A stretch of DNA of 64,000 bases from Johnsonella ignava ATCC 51276 (lineage in GTDB: Bacteria > Bacillota > Clostridia > Lachnospirales > Lachnospiraceae), in assembly GCF_000235445.1 (NCBI RefSeq), contig NZ_JH378831.1, positions 109,102 through 173,101 on the forward strand. The letters are read 5' to 3'. This document shows, piece after piece, positions 55,047 through 63,979 of this stretch. Both the position numbers and the translations under genes were made by a program. The notes under the pieces were generated by a model. The model saw only the letters and a list, made by a program, of their open reading frames with translations, did not search any database and was not told the origin of the DNA. How positions within the stretch are numbered: the stretch's first letter is position 1; the number at the start of each line of letters is the position of its first letter.

Positions 55047-56333
55047 TTATACAAGTTTTGCCTCTGAAACAAGGAAATCTACAGCTTCCTGTAATTTCAG
55101 ATTTTCCATTACATCATCAGCATTTTTTTTGCCAAATGCCTCTTTAAACTGTTCAATTTCCATCTTATAATTTTTTGCAAGCTTTTCAAGCTCTTCTTCA
55201 AGCCTCTCCTCGCTCACCGATATATCTTCAGCTTTTACAACGGCCTCAAGTACAAGGCTTGTCTTAATATTTCTTAAAGCCCTTTCTCTCATTTGCCCCC
55301 TGAGATCCTCCATACTCATGCCTGTATACTGCAAATACTGTTCAAGAGTAAGTCCCTGGTTTGAAAGGTTGTTTGCATAACTGCTTACCAGTCTGTCAAT
55401 TTGTGCCTCAACCATAGGGTCGGGAATTTCAAGCTGTGCATTTTCAACCACCTTTTCAATCACGGCATTTTCATTCTCTGAGGCAGCATTTTTTTTCTTC
55501 ACCTGTGCAAGCTTTTCTTTTAAATCCGACTTATATTCGTCAAGTGTTTCAAACTCGCTTACTTCACCGGCAAACTCGTCATCAAGTTCAGGCAGCTCTT
55601 TTTTCTTGATTTCCTTAATTTTAACTGTAAATACCGCAGGTTTTCCTGCAAGCTCTTTAGCATGATATTTCTCAGGAAATACAACATTTATATCAAATTC
55701 TTCACCTAAGCTGTGCCCTATAACCTGCTCCTCAAAACCCTCTATAAAAGAATGTGAACCTATTACAAGCGGATAATCCTCCGCCCTTCCGCCTTCAAAT
55801 CTTACCCCGTCAACTTTACCGTCAAAATCTATAAGAGTATTATCTCCATTTTCAACAGGTCTGTCATCTATAGTTATAAGTCTTGAATTTTTTTCCTGTT
55901 CTTTTTTAAGAGCCTCTGATATGTCTTCATCATTGACTTCCTCATCAGCCCTCTTTACTTCAACACCCTTATATTCCCCAAGTGTAACTTCAGGTTTTAC
56001 AGCCACCTTTGCACTATATACAAACTCTTTCCCCTTTGCCATTTCCTTTATATCAATCTCTGGCTTTGATACAACATTTAAACCTGATTCCTTTACCGCA
56101 TCCGGATAAGTTTTATTAAATATTATATCAATAGCATCTTCGTATAAAGTACCCGGGCCATAAAATTTTTCAACCATGCCTCTTGTTGCTTTTCCTTTTC
56201 TAAAACCCGGTATATTAAACTTACTTTTATTTTTTTGAAATGACTCAGTAAGTGCCTTGTCAAATTCTTCAGCACTTACAGTGATAGTCAGTTCAGCCAT
56301 ATTTTTACCTAAATTTTCAACCTTTAAACTCAT
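55047..56333 (-). CDS. tig: Trigger factor
   Basis: 428 residues. Ribosome-binding signature FNIPGFRKGKATRGM near 36-50, central FKBP-type isomerase domain (DFDGKVDGVRFEGG, FPEKYHAKELAGKPAVFTV), and the helical C-terminal chaperone arms. It shields nascent chains at the ribosome exit. GGAG is 14 bases from this ATG, longer than usual. First gene of the protease group. Confidence 0.97.
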   Translation of the reverse strand: MSLKVENLGKNMAELTITVSAEEFDKALTESFQKNKSKFNIPGFRKGKATRGMVEKFYGPGTLYEDAIDIIFNKTYPDAVKESGLNVVSKPEIDIKEMAKGKEFVYSAKVAVKPEVTLGEYKGVEVKRADEEVNDEDISEALKKEQEKNSRLITIDDRPVENGDNTLIDFDGKVDGVRFEGGRAEDYPLVIGSHSFIEGFEEQVIGHSLGEEFDINVVFPEKYHAKELAGKPAVFTVKIKEIKKKELPELDDEFAGEVSEFETLDEYKSDLKEKLAQVKKKNAASENENAVIEKVVENAQLEIPDPMVEAQIDRLVSSYANNLSNQGLTLEQYLQYTGMSMEDLRGQMRERALRNIKTSLVLEAVVKAEDISVSEERLEEELEKLAKNYKMEIEQFKEAFGKKNADDVMENLKLQEAVDFLVSEAKLV

Positions 56334-56537
56334 TTCTTAATAATTATCTCCTTAGTAGTCTGCTCTGTCTTTTATGTATATTTCAAATGGACATTATAAC
56401 ATAAAGAAAAAACAGGGGCAAGGACATTGAATTTATAAATTTTAAATTTTTTCAGATTTTTTCAATTTTATTAAAACCTGCTATAATATAATTGTTTAAA
56501 GTTCATCTGTTTTAATTATATTTATGAAAGGTTTGTC

Positions 56538-57857
56538 ATGAAATACAGTAATAAAAATGAAGCATATATAATCATAGACTCGGTTCCCGGAGATAAATCA
56601 ATATCACACAGGGCATTTATGCTGTCAGCAATAGCAGAAGGCAGTACATATATAAGCGGCATATCAATATGCCGGGACTGTTTAAGTACAATTAACTGCC
56701 TGCAATCTATGGGCATAAAAATAGATATAGATATATCAAAAAAAACAGCCATTGTACATGGAAAGGGTCTATACGGTCTTTCAAAACCCGAAAATGTCCT
56801 TGATTGCCAAAACAGTGCAACCACAATGAGGCTTTTAAGCGGTATATTAAGTGCCATGCCATTTGATTCCGTGCTAAGCGGAGATCCTTCATTAAAAAAA
56901 AGACCTATGAAAAGAATTATAGAACCGTTGAAACTTATGAACGGAGGCATATACTCATTAAACCATGATTATGCACCCCTTTATATAAAAGGCGGAAAAC
57001 TAAACGGTATAAAGTATTTTTCAAATATCCCAAGTGCTCAGGTTAAATCAGCCATACTTTTTGCAGGGCTTTATGCAGGCAACACTACAACTGTCCTTGA
57101 ACCCGAATTATCAAGGAACCACAGTGAACTTATGCTTAAAGACTTCGGTGCCGGAATCAGCACTGACTATTTTAAAGATACCTCTGACGGCTTTCATATA
57201 AGCACTACTATATCAAATACAGATAAACTTTATTCACATGATATACATATACCCGGCGATATATCTTCTGCCGCATACTTCATGGCTGCAGCACTTATAA
57301 TTCCGGAGATGCATGTTTTAATAAGGAATGTAGGAATCAATCCCACACGTACCGGTATAATAAAAGTATTTAAGCAGATGGGAGCATATGTAAATATATA
57401 TCCTGCTGAAAATAGTGGCTCAGAACCCTATGCAGATATTGAGATAAAAAGTTCACAACTTCATGGTATTGTAATTGAAGGTTCTGTAATTCCTACACTT
57501 ATAGACGAACTTCCTGTAATATGTGCAGTATCATGCTTTGCACAGGGAACAACAATAATTAAGGATGCGGCAGAACTTAAAGTCAAAGAATCTGACAGAA
57601 TAGCCGTTATGTGCAGCGAACTTTCAAAGCTCGGTGCCGATATTACCGAAACCTGTGACGGCATGATAATAAACGGTAAAAAAACGCTCCGACCTTCAAA
57701 AATCAATTCATACCATGACCACCGCATAGCTATGACATTTGCCGTATTAAATGCCGCTATAGGCGGCGGAATAAATATTAAAGGCAGTGAATGTGCTGAT
57801 ATATCATATCCCGGATTTTATAATGAACTAAAAAAAGTCTGTCAAAAAAGCTATTGA
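56538..57857 (+). CDS. aroA: 5-enolpyruvylshikimate-3-phosphate synthase
   Basis: 439 residues. PGDKSISHRAFMLSAIAEG with Lys20, NSATTMRLLSG, DPSLKKRPMKRIIEPL, and IDELPVICAVSCFAQGTT with the catalytic acid. It makes EPSP from shikimate-3-phosphate and PEP for aromatic amino acids. AAAGG precedes the ATG; a TATAAT at 56482-56487 with a weak -35 (TTTTCA) may drive it. It stands alone between divergent tig and convergent typA; no other aro gene is nearby. Confidence 0.96.
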   Translation: MKYSNKNEAYIIIDSVPGDKSISHRAFMLSAIAEGSTYISGISICRDCLSTINCLQSMGIKIDIDISKKTAIVHGKGLYGLSKPENVLDCQNSATTMRLLSGILSAMPFDSVLSGDPSLKKRPMKRIIEPLKLMNGGIYSLNHDYAPLYIKGGKLNGIKYFSNIPSAQVKSAILFAGLYAGNTTTVLEPELSRNHSELMLKDFGAGISTDYFKDTSDGFHISTTISNTDKLYSHDIHIPGDISSAAYFMAAALIIPEMHVLIRNVGINPTRTGIIKVFKQMGAYVNIYPAENSGSEPYADIEIKSSQLHGIVIEGSVIPTLIDELPVICAVSCFAQGTTIIKDAAELKVKESDRIAVMCSELSKLGADITETCDGMIINGKKTLRPSKINSYHDHRIAMTFAVLNAAIGGGINIKGSECADISYPGFYNELKKVCQKSY

Positions 57858-58012
57858 ACATTATATAATGCAGGTCAAAGCTATATTATAACAGACTTAA
57901 GTTTTAAATTAATTAAACAAAAAGCAAAAAATACAATATATATTAAAATACATACTGTTTTATACCGTGTCTGTATGATTTTAGACACAGTAATATATGT
58001 ATGCAGCAGTCT

Positions 58013-58043
58013 AAGGAAACGACCTTTAAATCATCGTTTCCTT
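58013..58043 (-). terminator. Stem-loop overlapping the typA stop codon
   Basis: AAGGAAACGA (58013-58022) pairs perfectly with TCGTTTCCTT (58034-58043), and the stem extends outward by GTC/GAC with one wobble. One arm is made of the last typA codons and the stop lies in the loop. No T run follows. It has the same core as the stem after gcvPB. Confidence 0.55.
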
Positions 58044-59870
58044 GGACTTCATAGCTGTCCTCTTTCTTAGAGTGGAATCAAGAATTTTTTTTCTTATTCT
58101 TAGGCTTTTAGGCGTAACTTCAAGGAGTTCATCAGTATCTATAAATTCAAGTGCTTTTTCAAGACTCATAATCTTAGGAGGAACAAGCTTTAATGCATCA
58201 TCTGAACCTGAAGCCCTTGTATTTGTAAGCTTTTTTGTCTTGCACACGTTAATTTCAACATCTTCAGACTTTGCACTTTGCCCTATTACCATGCCTGCAT
58301 ATACCTTTTCACCGGGACCTATAAAAAGCAGACCTCTCTCCTGTGCGTTAAAGAGCCCGTAGGTAATTGCCTCACCATTTTCAAATGATATAATCGATCC
58401 AGTTTTTCTGTAAAATAAATCTCCCTTATATAGACCGTAACCGTCATATTCTGTATTTATTATTCCATTCCCTTTTGTATCGGTCATAAATTCACCCCTA
58501 TAACCTATAAGTCCTCTTGAAGGAATGGAAAATTCAAGTCTTGTATAACCATTATGGTTAGGACTCATACCATGCAATTCACCCTTTCTTGAAGTAAGTT
58601 TCTGTATCACAGTTCCTGAAAATTCATCAGGCACGTCAACATAAGCTATCTCCATAGGTTCAAGCTTCCTATTTCTATCATCAATACGATAAATAACTTC
58701 CGCCTTGCTTACAGCAAATTCAAAACCTTCACGCCTCATATTTTCAATTAAAACCGATAAATGAAGTTCACCCCTGCCTGAAACTTTAAAACAGTCGGAC
58801 GAATCGGTTTCCTCCACTTTCAGGCTTACATCCGTATTTAATTCCTTAAAAAGCCTGTCTCTTATATTCCTTGATGTAACATATTTACCTTCAAGACCTG
58901 CAAGCGGAGAGTCATTTACCATAAAATTCATTGAAATAGTAGGTTCGGATATCTTCTGGAAAGGTATTGCCTTAGGATTTTCAGCACCGGCAAGCGTATC
59001 GCCTATATGTATATCCTCAATGCCTGATATCGCAACTATTGCACCTACATTTGCTTCACCGACTTCAACCTTTGTAAGTGCCTCAAATTCATAAAGCCTG
59101 CCTACTTTAACTTTTTTACGCCTTTCAGGATCGTGATGGTTTAAGAGCAGAAGTTCCTGGTTTACCCTTATGCTTCCATTCTCAACCTTTCCTATCCCTA
59201 TCCTTCCTACATAGTCATTATAGTCTATAGTGCTTATAAGAAGCTGTGAAGCGGCATCAGTATCTCCCTCAGGCGGAGCTATATTTTTTATTATAGTTTC
59301 AAATAAAGGTGTCATATCATCATTATCATCATCTACATTATATCTTGCCCATCCTGCCCTTGCACTTGCATAAATAAAAGGACAGTCAAGCTGTTTTTCA
59401 TTGGCATCCAATTCCATAAGAAGCTCAAGCACTTCATCAACCGCCTCAGCAGTCCTTGCCTGTACTCTATCGCATTTATTTATAAGACATATCAGATCAA
59501 GATCAAGATCAAGCGCTTTTCTAAGTACAAATTTTGTCTGCGGCATAGTACCCTCATAGGCATCAACCACAAGTACAACCCCATTTACCATCTTAAGCAC
59601 ACGTTCAACTTCTCCCCCAAAATCAGCATGACCGGGTGTATCTATTATATTTATCTTTACTCCGTTAAAACTTACAGCTGTATTTTTTGAAAGGATTGTA
59701 ATACCTCTCTCACGTTCTATATCATTTGAGTCCATCACTCTCTCAACAATTTCCTGATTTTCCCTGAATATCCCGCTTTGTCTTAAAAGCTGGTCAACAA
59801 GTGTGGTTTTGCCATGGTCAACATGAGCTATTATAGCAATATTTCTTATATCCTGTCTTTTTGTAATCAT
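58026..59870 (-). CDS. typA: Translational GTPase TypA/BipA
   Basis: 614 residues. G1 AHVDHGKTT, switch region GITILSKNTA, G3 DTPGHADFG, G4 NKCD, then the EF-G-like domains and the BipA-specific C-terminus (GLLFIGPGEKVYAGMVIG, KLVPPKIMSLEKALEFIDTDELLEVTPKSLRIRKK). It acts in ribosome assembly and stress adaptation. The coding end forms one arm of a stable stem-loop. Confidence 0.97.
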   Translation of the reverse strand: MITKRQDIRNIAIIAHVDHGKTTLVDQLLRQSGIFRENQEIVERVMDSNDIERERGITILSKNTAVSFNGVKINIIDTPGHADFGGEVERVLKMVNGVVLVVDAYEGTMPQTKFVLRKALDLDLDLICLINKCDRVQARTAEAVDEVLELLMELDANEKQLDCPFIYASARAGWARYNVDDDNDDMTPLFETIIKNIAPPEGDTDAASQLLISTIDYNDYVGRIGIGKVENGSIRVNQELLLLNHHDPERRKKVKVGRLYEFEALTKVEVGEANVGAIVAISGIEDIHIGDTLAGAENPKAIPFQKISEPTISMNFMVNDSPLAGLEGKYVTSRNIRDRLFKELNTDVSLKVEETDSSDCFKVSGRGELHLSVLIENMRREGFEFAVSKAEVIYRIDDRNRKLEPMEIAYVDVPDEFSGTVIQKLTSRKGELHGMSPNHNGYTRLEFSIPSRGLIGYRGEFMTDTKGNGIINTEYDGYGLYKGDLFYRKTGSIISFENGEAITYGLFNAQERGLLFIGPGEKVYAGMVIGQSAKSEDVEINVCKTKKLTNTRASGSDDALKLVPPKIMSLEKALEFIDTDELLEVTPKSLRIRKKILDSTLRKRTAMKSKETMI

Positions 59871-60018
59871 AAAAATTTCTCTCCATACTATCTTTAAAGC
59901 TGTATAAGTTCAATTATTTACTTTAAGCTTATAATACAGATATTTCAGACTGTACTTTATATTTAAAACATTTAGGGTGTTTTTTTAACTTAAAAGTATA
60001 TATCTTAAACACGGCTAT

Positions 60019-60117
60019 AAAGTATACTACAAATATATAATTTTGCATACCCGGGCATGAAGCTGAAATATCATCAAGCAAAGAAAAGTATACTACAAAT
60101 ATATAATTTTGCATACC
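60019..60117. repeat. Two 33-bp direct repeats separated by 33 bp
   Basis: Identical 33-base units at 60019-60051 and 60085-60117 (starting AAAGTATACTACAAATA, ending TTTTGCATACC), separated by exactly 33 unrelated bases. Each holds the palindrome AGTATACT and a TATAAT on the plus strand. It lies between the divergent typA and racemase-like genes, so operator or promoter duplication is the simplest reading; a relic CRISPR unit is less likely. Confidence 0.9.
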
Positions 60118-60126
60118 GTAAAGCAC

Positions 60127-60347
60127 CTATCTGTAAATTTATACAATATCTTTTACTTAAATATTATATTCTTTGTATATTGCATTTTTAAAGTATAATA
60201 TTGTATAATATACAGCTAATAATTTACAGAGCAGATATCATAAAGCTATACTCTGTATACTTTAAAATCTATATACAACTTTCTTAAAAGAAAATAGATT
60301 TTATATCTGTTTAATAAATTATATAAAATAATTAGGGAGGGACAAAT
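60127..60347 (+). promoter_or_regulatory. Leader of the racemase-like operon with two inverted repeats
   Basis: A possible promoter is TTGCAT, an 18-base spacer and TATAAT near 60179-60210. Downstream are TACAGAG (60225-60231) facing CTCTGTA (60251-60257), and a longer dyad AAAATCTAT ... ATAGATTTT at about 60265-60303. No T-box or known riboswitch core was recognised. The dyads could be operator and attenuator. Confidence 0.4.
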
Positions 60348-61664
60348 TTGGAAAATTTAAACAATTATAACATTCAAAAAAGAGCTGTGGATTCAATTGC
60401 AAAAACCCAGCAGATTCCATACAGTCCTGTAGCTTTTGAAAAAGGGGAAGGTGCAATACTTTTTGACTTTGACGGCAAAAGGTACATAGATTTTCTTTCA
60501 AGTGCCTGTTCAGCCAACCTCGGACATGGCAATAAAGAGATAGCACAAGCCGTAAAAGCACAGATGGATAAACTCACTCAGTATACTTTTGCTTATTTCA
60601 ACACTGCACCTCCTATGCAGCTTGCTGAAAAATTATGCAGTATAGCCCCGGGAAATTCACCCAAAAAGGCTTTGTTTAGCTGTACAGGTTCAGCAGCAAT
60701 GGATTCTGCCATAAAAGTAGCAAGAGCCTATACAGGAAGAAACAAACTTATATCTATGGAAGGAGCCTATCACGGAAGCACCTACGGAGCCTTGTCGGTT
60801 TCAGCCTTGAGTCTTAATATGAGAAGACATATAGGACCTCTTATTCCTGAAGTTTATCATTTTCACTATCCGACAGATGAATACAACTGGGAAAAGTGTA
60901 TTGAGGAAATTGAACATGCATTTTCATATTATCTTCCGCCTGATGAGGTTGCGGCAATCATAATAGAACCTATAGCCGCAGATATGGGACTTATAATACC
61001 GCCTGAAGAATGGATACAGAGCTTAAGAAAATTGTGCGACAAATATAAAATTTTACTTATAAGCGATGAAATACAGCTTGCACTTTGCAGGACAGGCAAA
61101 TGGTTTGCAACAGAAAACTTTGGTATCGAGGCTGATTTGTATGTCATGGGAAAAGCGTTAGGAGGAGGTCTCCCATTAGGTGCACTTATAGGAAAAAAGG
61201 AGCTGCTTGACTGTCTTGAACCTCCGGCACATACATTTACACTTTCCGGAAACACTACTGTATGTGTAGCGGCACTTAAAAATATAGAAATCATGGAAAG
61301 AATAGATGCCAACAAACTTTCAATAGAAAAAGGAAATTATTTAAAGGACAAATTTTTAAAATTAAAGAAAAAATATGATTTTATAGGGGATATAAGAGGA
61401 TTCGGATTAAGTCTCGGTGTTGATATAATCAATCCGTCAACAGGTAAAAAAGACCCCAAAGCCACTTCTAAAATCTGCTATGAATGTTTTAAACGTGGGC
61501 TTATATTGATTTTTTTAAATAAATCAACCTTAAGGATACAGCCACCTTTAGTAATAGAGTATGCCGAAATTGATGAGGCTATGGATTTACTTGAAAATGT
61601 AATGCAAGACTATAGTAACGGAGCTATAAGCGACAGTGTCCTTAATGAGATAAAAGGATGGTAG
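60348..61664 (+). CDS. Class-III PLP enzyme, amino-acid racemase (isoleucine 2-epimerase-like)
   Basis: 438 residues, starting at TTG seven bases after a strong AGGGAGGG site. The fold is that of class-III aminotransferases: SCTGSAAMDSAIKVARAYTGR, GAYHGST, the PLP aspartate in ISDEIQ (residues after LL) and the Schiff-base lysine in VMGKALGGGLPLGA. Long stretches (ARAYTGR, AYHGSTYGALSVSALSLNMRRHIGPL, CLEPPAHTFTLSGN, LRIQPPLVI) recall Lactobacillus isoleucine 2-epimerase, a racemase of non-polar amino acids, rather than GABA or ornithine aminotransferases; this is from memory and not a search. The next genes are a transporter and an aminotransferase, suggesting D-amino-acid metabolism. Confidence 0.7.
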   Translation: MENLNNYNIQKRAVDSIAKTQQIPYSPVAFEKGEGAILFDFDGKRYIDFLSSACSANLGHGNKEIAQAVKAQMDKLTQYTFAYFNTAPPMQLAEKLCSIAPGNSPKKALFSCTGSAAMDSAIKVARAYTGRNKLISMEGAYHGSTYGALSVSALSLNMRRHIGPLIPEVYHFHYPTDEYNWEKCIEEIEHAFSYYLPPDEVAAIIIEPIAADMGLIIPPEEWIQSLRKLCDKYKILLISDEIQLALCRTGKWFATENFGIEADLYVMGKALGGGLPLGALIGKKELLDCLEPPAHTFTLSGNTTVCVAALKNIEIMERIDANKLSIEKGNYLKDKFLKLKKKYDFIGDIRGFGLSLGVDIINPSTGKKDPKATSKICYECFKRGLILIFLNKSTLRIQPPLVIEYAEIDEAMDLLENVMQDYSNGAISDSVLNEIKGW

Positions 61665-61696
61665 ATTCCAATAAGCAATTAAAAAGGAGAAATTTT

Positions 61697-62821
61697 ATGG
61701 ATAAAAATTTTAATATAAAAACAATAATTATATTTGCCGGATCATATGTAGCCACAATCATCGGTTCAGGATTTGCAACGGGGCAGGAAATACTGCAGTT
61801 TTTTTCATATTACGGGATTTCCGGAATTATAGGGATATTTATAGCGATGTTTTTATTCTCTTTTCTTGGAATAGAATTTTTAAACCGTGGAAGAATTGTA
61901 AAACCGAAAGACACTATGAAAATGTTTACTCTGTATTTCGGCAAAACATTAGGTACACTGCTTGAGTACTTTGTCCCTATATTTTTCTTCGCAGTATTTG
62001 TAGTTATGATATCCGGTGCAGGAGATACAATTTCTGAGTATTACGGTCTTAATCGTTTTGTCGGAAGAATTGCAATGGCAGCTGCAGCATATATTACAGT
62101 CTCTTTAGGACTTAAAAAATTAGCAAATGTCATAGGAAATATAGGACCTGTAATAATAATATTTACAATATCCGTAGGACTTATAAGCCTTCTGATGCAT
62201 TTAAACAATCTACCTGCATCACTTGAATATTTTAAAAATACCAGCAGCAGCCTTAATAAACCTGCTCCAAATGCTGTAATATCAGGTTTATTATATACAG
62301 CATACAATGTAGTGGTACTTGCAGGATTTTTAGGTGGTCTCGGTTCTACTGCAGAGCATAAAAAAGACACTTTCTGGGGAGGTTTACTTGGCGGAGTCTG
62401 CCTTATGCTTTCAGCAGGAGTTATGTATCTGGCTATGCTTGCACAATCCGAGTTTGCATTTAGCAAGGATATACCTACACTTTATCTTGCAGACCAGATA
62501 AGCCCTGTTATAGGCAAATTGTTTTCAATCATATTACTTTTAGGTATATTTTCTACCGCAACTCCTCTGTTATGGATGTGTTCAAATAGATTTGTACCTG
62601 ATGAAAATCCAAAATTTAAATTTATAGCCCTTATAATAACAATACTTGGACTTATAGGCGGTATGTTTGAGTTTAAAGCTCTTGTAAGAACAATATATCC
62701 ATATACAGGCTACATAGGAATTGTAATGATGGTACTTATAGCATTTAAGCTGTTTAAATGGAAAAGAGAAGGCAAAACCGGTCTTGAGGAAATGCAGGCA
62801 ATTGAAAACACAAAGGAATAA
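61697..62821 (+). CDS. YkvI-type membrane transporter
   Basis: The start is set at ATG 61697 (374 residues, MDKNFNIKTI), with AAGGAGA upstream; the longer frame from 61658 overlaps the previous gene and has no ribosome site. About ten membrane spans, beginning with IIIFAGSYVATIIGSGFATGQEILQFF, the characteristic first span of the YkvI family in the APC superfamily, whose substrates are poorly known. It lies 32 bp after the racemase-like gene. An amino-acid substrate is inferred from the neighbours. Confidence 0.8.
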   Translation: MDKNFNIKTIIIFAGSYVATIIGSGFATGQEILQFFSYYGISGIIGIFIAMFLFSFLGIEFLNRGRIVKPKDTMKMFTLYFGKTLGTLLEYFVPIFFFAVFVVMISGAGDTISEYYGLNRFVGRIAMAAAAYITVSLGLKKLANVIGNIGPVIIIFTISVGLISLLMHLNNLPASLEYFKNTSSSLNKPAPNAVISGLLYTAYNVVVLAGFLGGLGSTAEHKKDTFWGGLLGGVCLMLSAGVMYLAMLAQSEFAFSKDIPTLYLADQISPVIGKLFSIILLLGIFSTATPLLWMCSNRFVPDENPKFKFIALIITILGLIGGMFEFKALVRTIYPYTGYIGIVMMVLIAFKLFKWKREGKTGLEEMQAIENTKE

Positions 62822-62831
62822 TGGTGAAAAT

Positions 62832-63932
62832 ATGTATGATATAAATAAATTATTATTAAATCTGGTTAAAAATGATTATTCAGAACATCTTTCAGATGAA
62901 AGCTTTATAGTAGATTGTTCTCTCGGTCAGAATCCTTATGGATTTAATCCTGATGTTAATGTAGATCTTGATATATTTAAAACACTTGATTCCTATCCGC
63001 ATTCAGACAGTGAGTTAAAAAAAGCAATCATCAAAAGATTTTCAAAAAGAGTAGAGCTTAATGAAGATAACATAAGCCTTACATGCGGTTCTATTGAGGC
63101 TTTATTCTCATTGAACAGGGTTTTTATGTATAAAGGAAAAAAGGTAATAGGTACTGCTCCGCAGTTTACCGCAGTAATTGATGATATCCATATCTATGAA
63201 GCGGTTTATATACCTGTTTTTTTAAATAAAGAAAAGAATTTTAAGTTTAATACGGATGATTTTTTAAAAACAATATATGAAAACCACAGTTCCTATATTT
63301 ATATAGACAACCCAAATAATCCCACCGGTCAGGTTATACCAATATCTGAAATTGAAAAAATTATAGCGGCTGCACAAAAAAATAATTCATTTGTATGTAT
63401 AGATGAAGCTTATGGAGATTATATGGAAGATGATAATTCAGCCATAAATCTTATAGGCAAATATGATAATTTTGCTCTTGTAAGAAGCCTTTCAAAAGCT
63501 CTTGGCGCTGCAGGCATAAGAATAGGATATATAATTTCAGGAGCAAATTTCATAAAAATATTTAATAAAGTCAAACTTCCTTTTGCAGCCACAAGCCTCA
63601 GTATATATATCGGACAACAGATTGTAAATTCAGGATGGGAGGAATTTGCAAAGAAGCAATCAAGAAAAAATAAACCTGTAATACGAGAGAATCTTTCAGC
63701 TATAAGAACCTCATATACCGATGACAGTGTTCCTATATGCCTGTATTATGTTGAAAATAAGGACATAAACCTTGAAAAAGTTTTAATCAAACATGGCATA
63801 AGGGTAGTTACATGCGAAGGGTATGACGGACTTGGAAAAAACTATGTAAGAATAAATCTTAATAAGGATTTTAATACTATGCTTGAATGTCTTAAAAAAG
63901 CTGATAAAGAACTGTCCGGCATTACGTCATAA
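62832..63932 (+). CDS. Class I/II aminotransferase, HisC-like
   Basis: The start is set at ATG 62832 (366 residues, MYDINKLLLN), ten bases after the transporter stop; the upstream ATG lies inside the transporter gene. PLP motifs: DNPNNPTGQ (Asn contact), CIDEAYGDYM (Asp-Tyr pair) and the Schiff-base lysine in VRSLSKALGAAGIRIGY, plus the terminal Arg in YVRINL. The pattern is that of histidinol-phosphate aminotransferase and threonine-phosphate decarboxylase relatives. No his or cob genes are nearby, so an unusual substrate is likely. Third gene of the cluster. Confidence 0.8.
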   Translation: MYDINKLLLNLVKNDYSEHLSDESFIVDCSLGQNPYGFNPDVNVDLDIFKTLDSYPHSDSELKKAIIKRFSKRVELNEDNISLTCGSIEALFSLNRVFMYKGKKVIGTAPQFTAVIDDIHIYEAVYIPVFLNKEKNFKFNTDDFLKTIYENHSSYIYIDNPNNPTGQVIPISEIEKIIAAAQKNNSFVCIDEAYGDYMEDDNSAINLIGKYDNFALVRSLSKALGAAGIRIGYIISGANFIKIFNKVKLPFAATSLSIYIGQQIVNSGWEEFAKKQSRKNKPVIRENLSAIRTSYTDDSVPICLYYVENKDINLEKVLIKHGIRVVTCEGYDGLGKNYVRINLNKDFNTMLECLKKADKELSGITS

Positions 63933-63979
63933 ATATAAATCAGCCGAATCATAAAATTTAAAAAATTAAAAAAACAAAA

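Noticed and set aside
60019..60117. CRISPR array
   Set aside because: Only two repeats and one spacer, no leader and no cas genes in the window. Kept as a direct-repeat finding, not called CRISPR.
59929..60126. 65-codon minus-strand frame with a repeated GMQNYIFVVYF
   Set aside because: It exists only because the 33-bp direct repeat is open in this frame. No ribosome site, composition of spacer DNA.
60127..60347. T-box leader before the racemase-like gene
   Set aside because: The conserved T-box sequence and terminator were not found; only generic inverted repeats.
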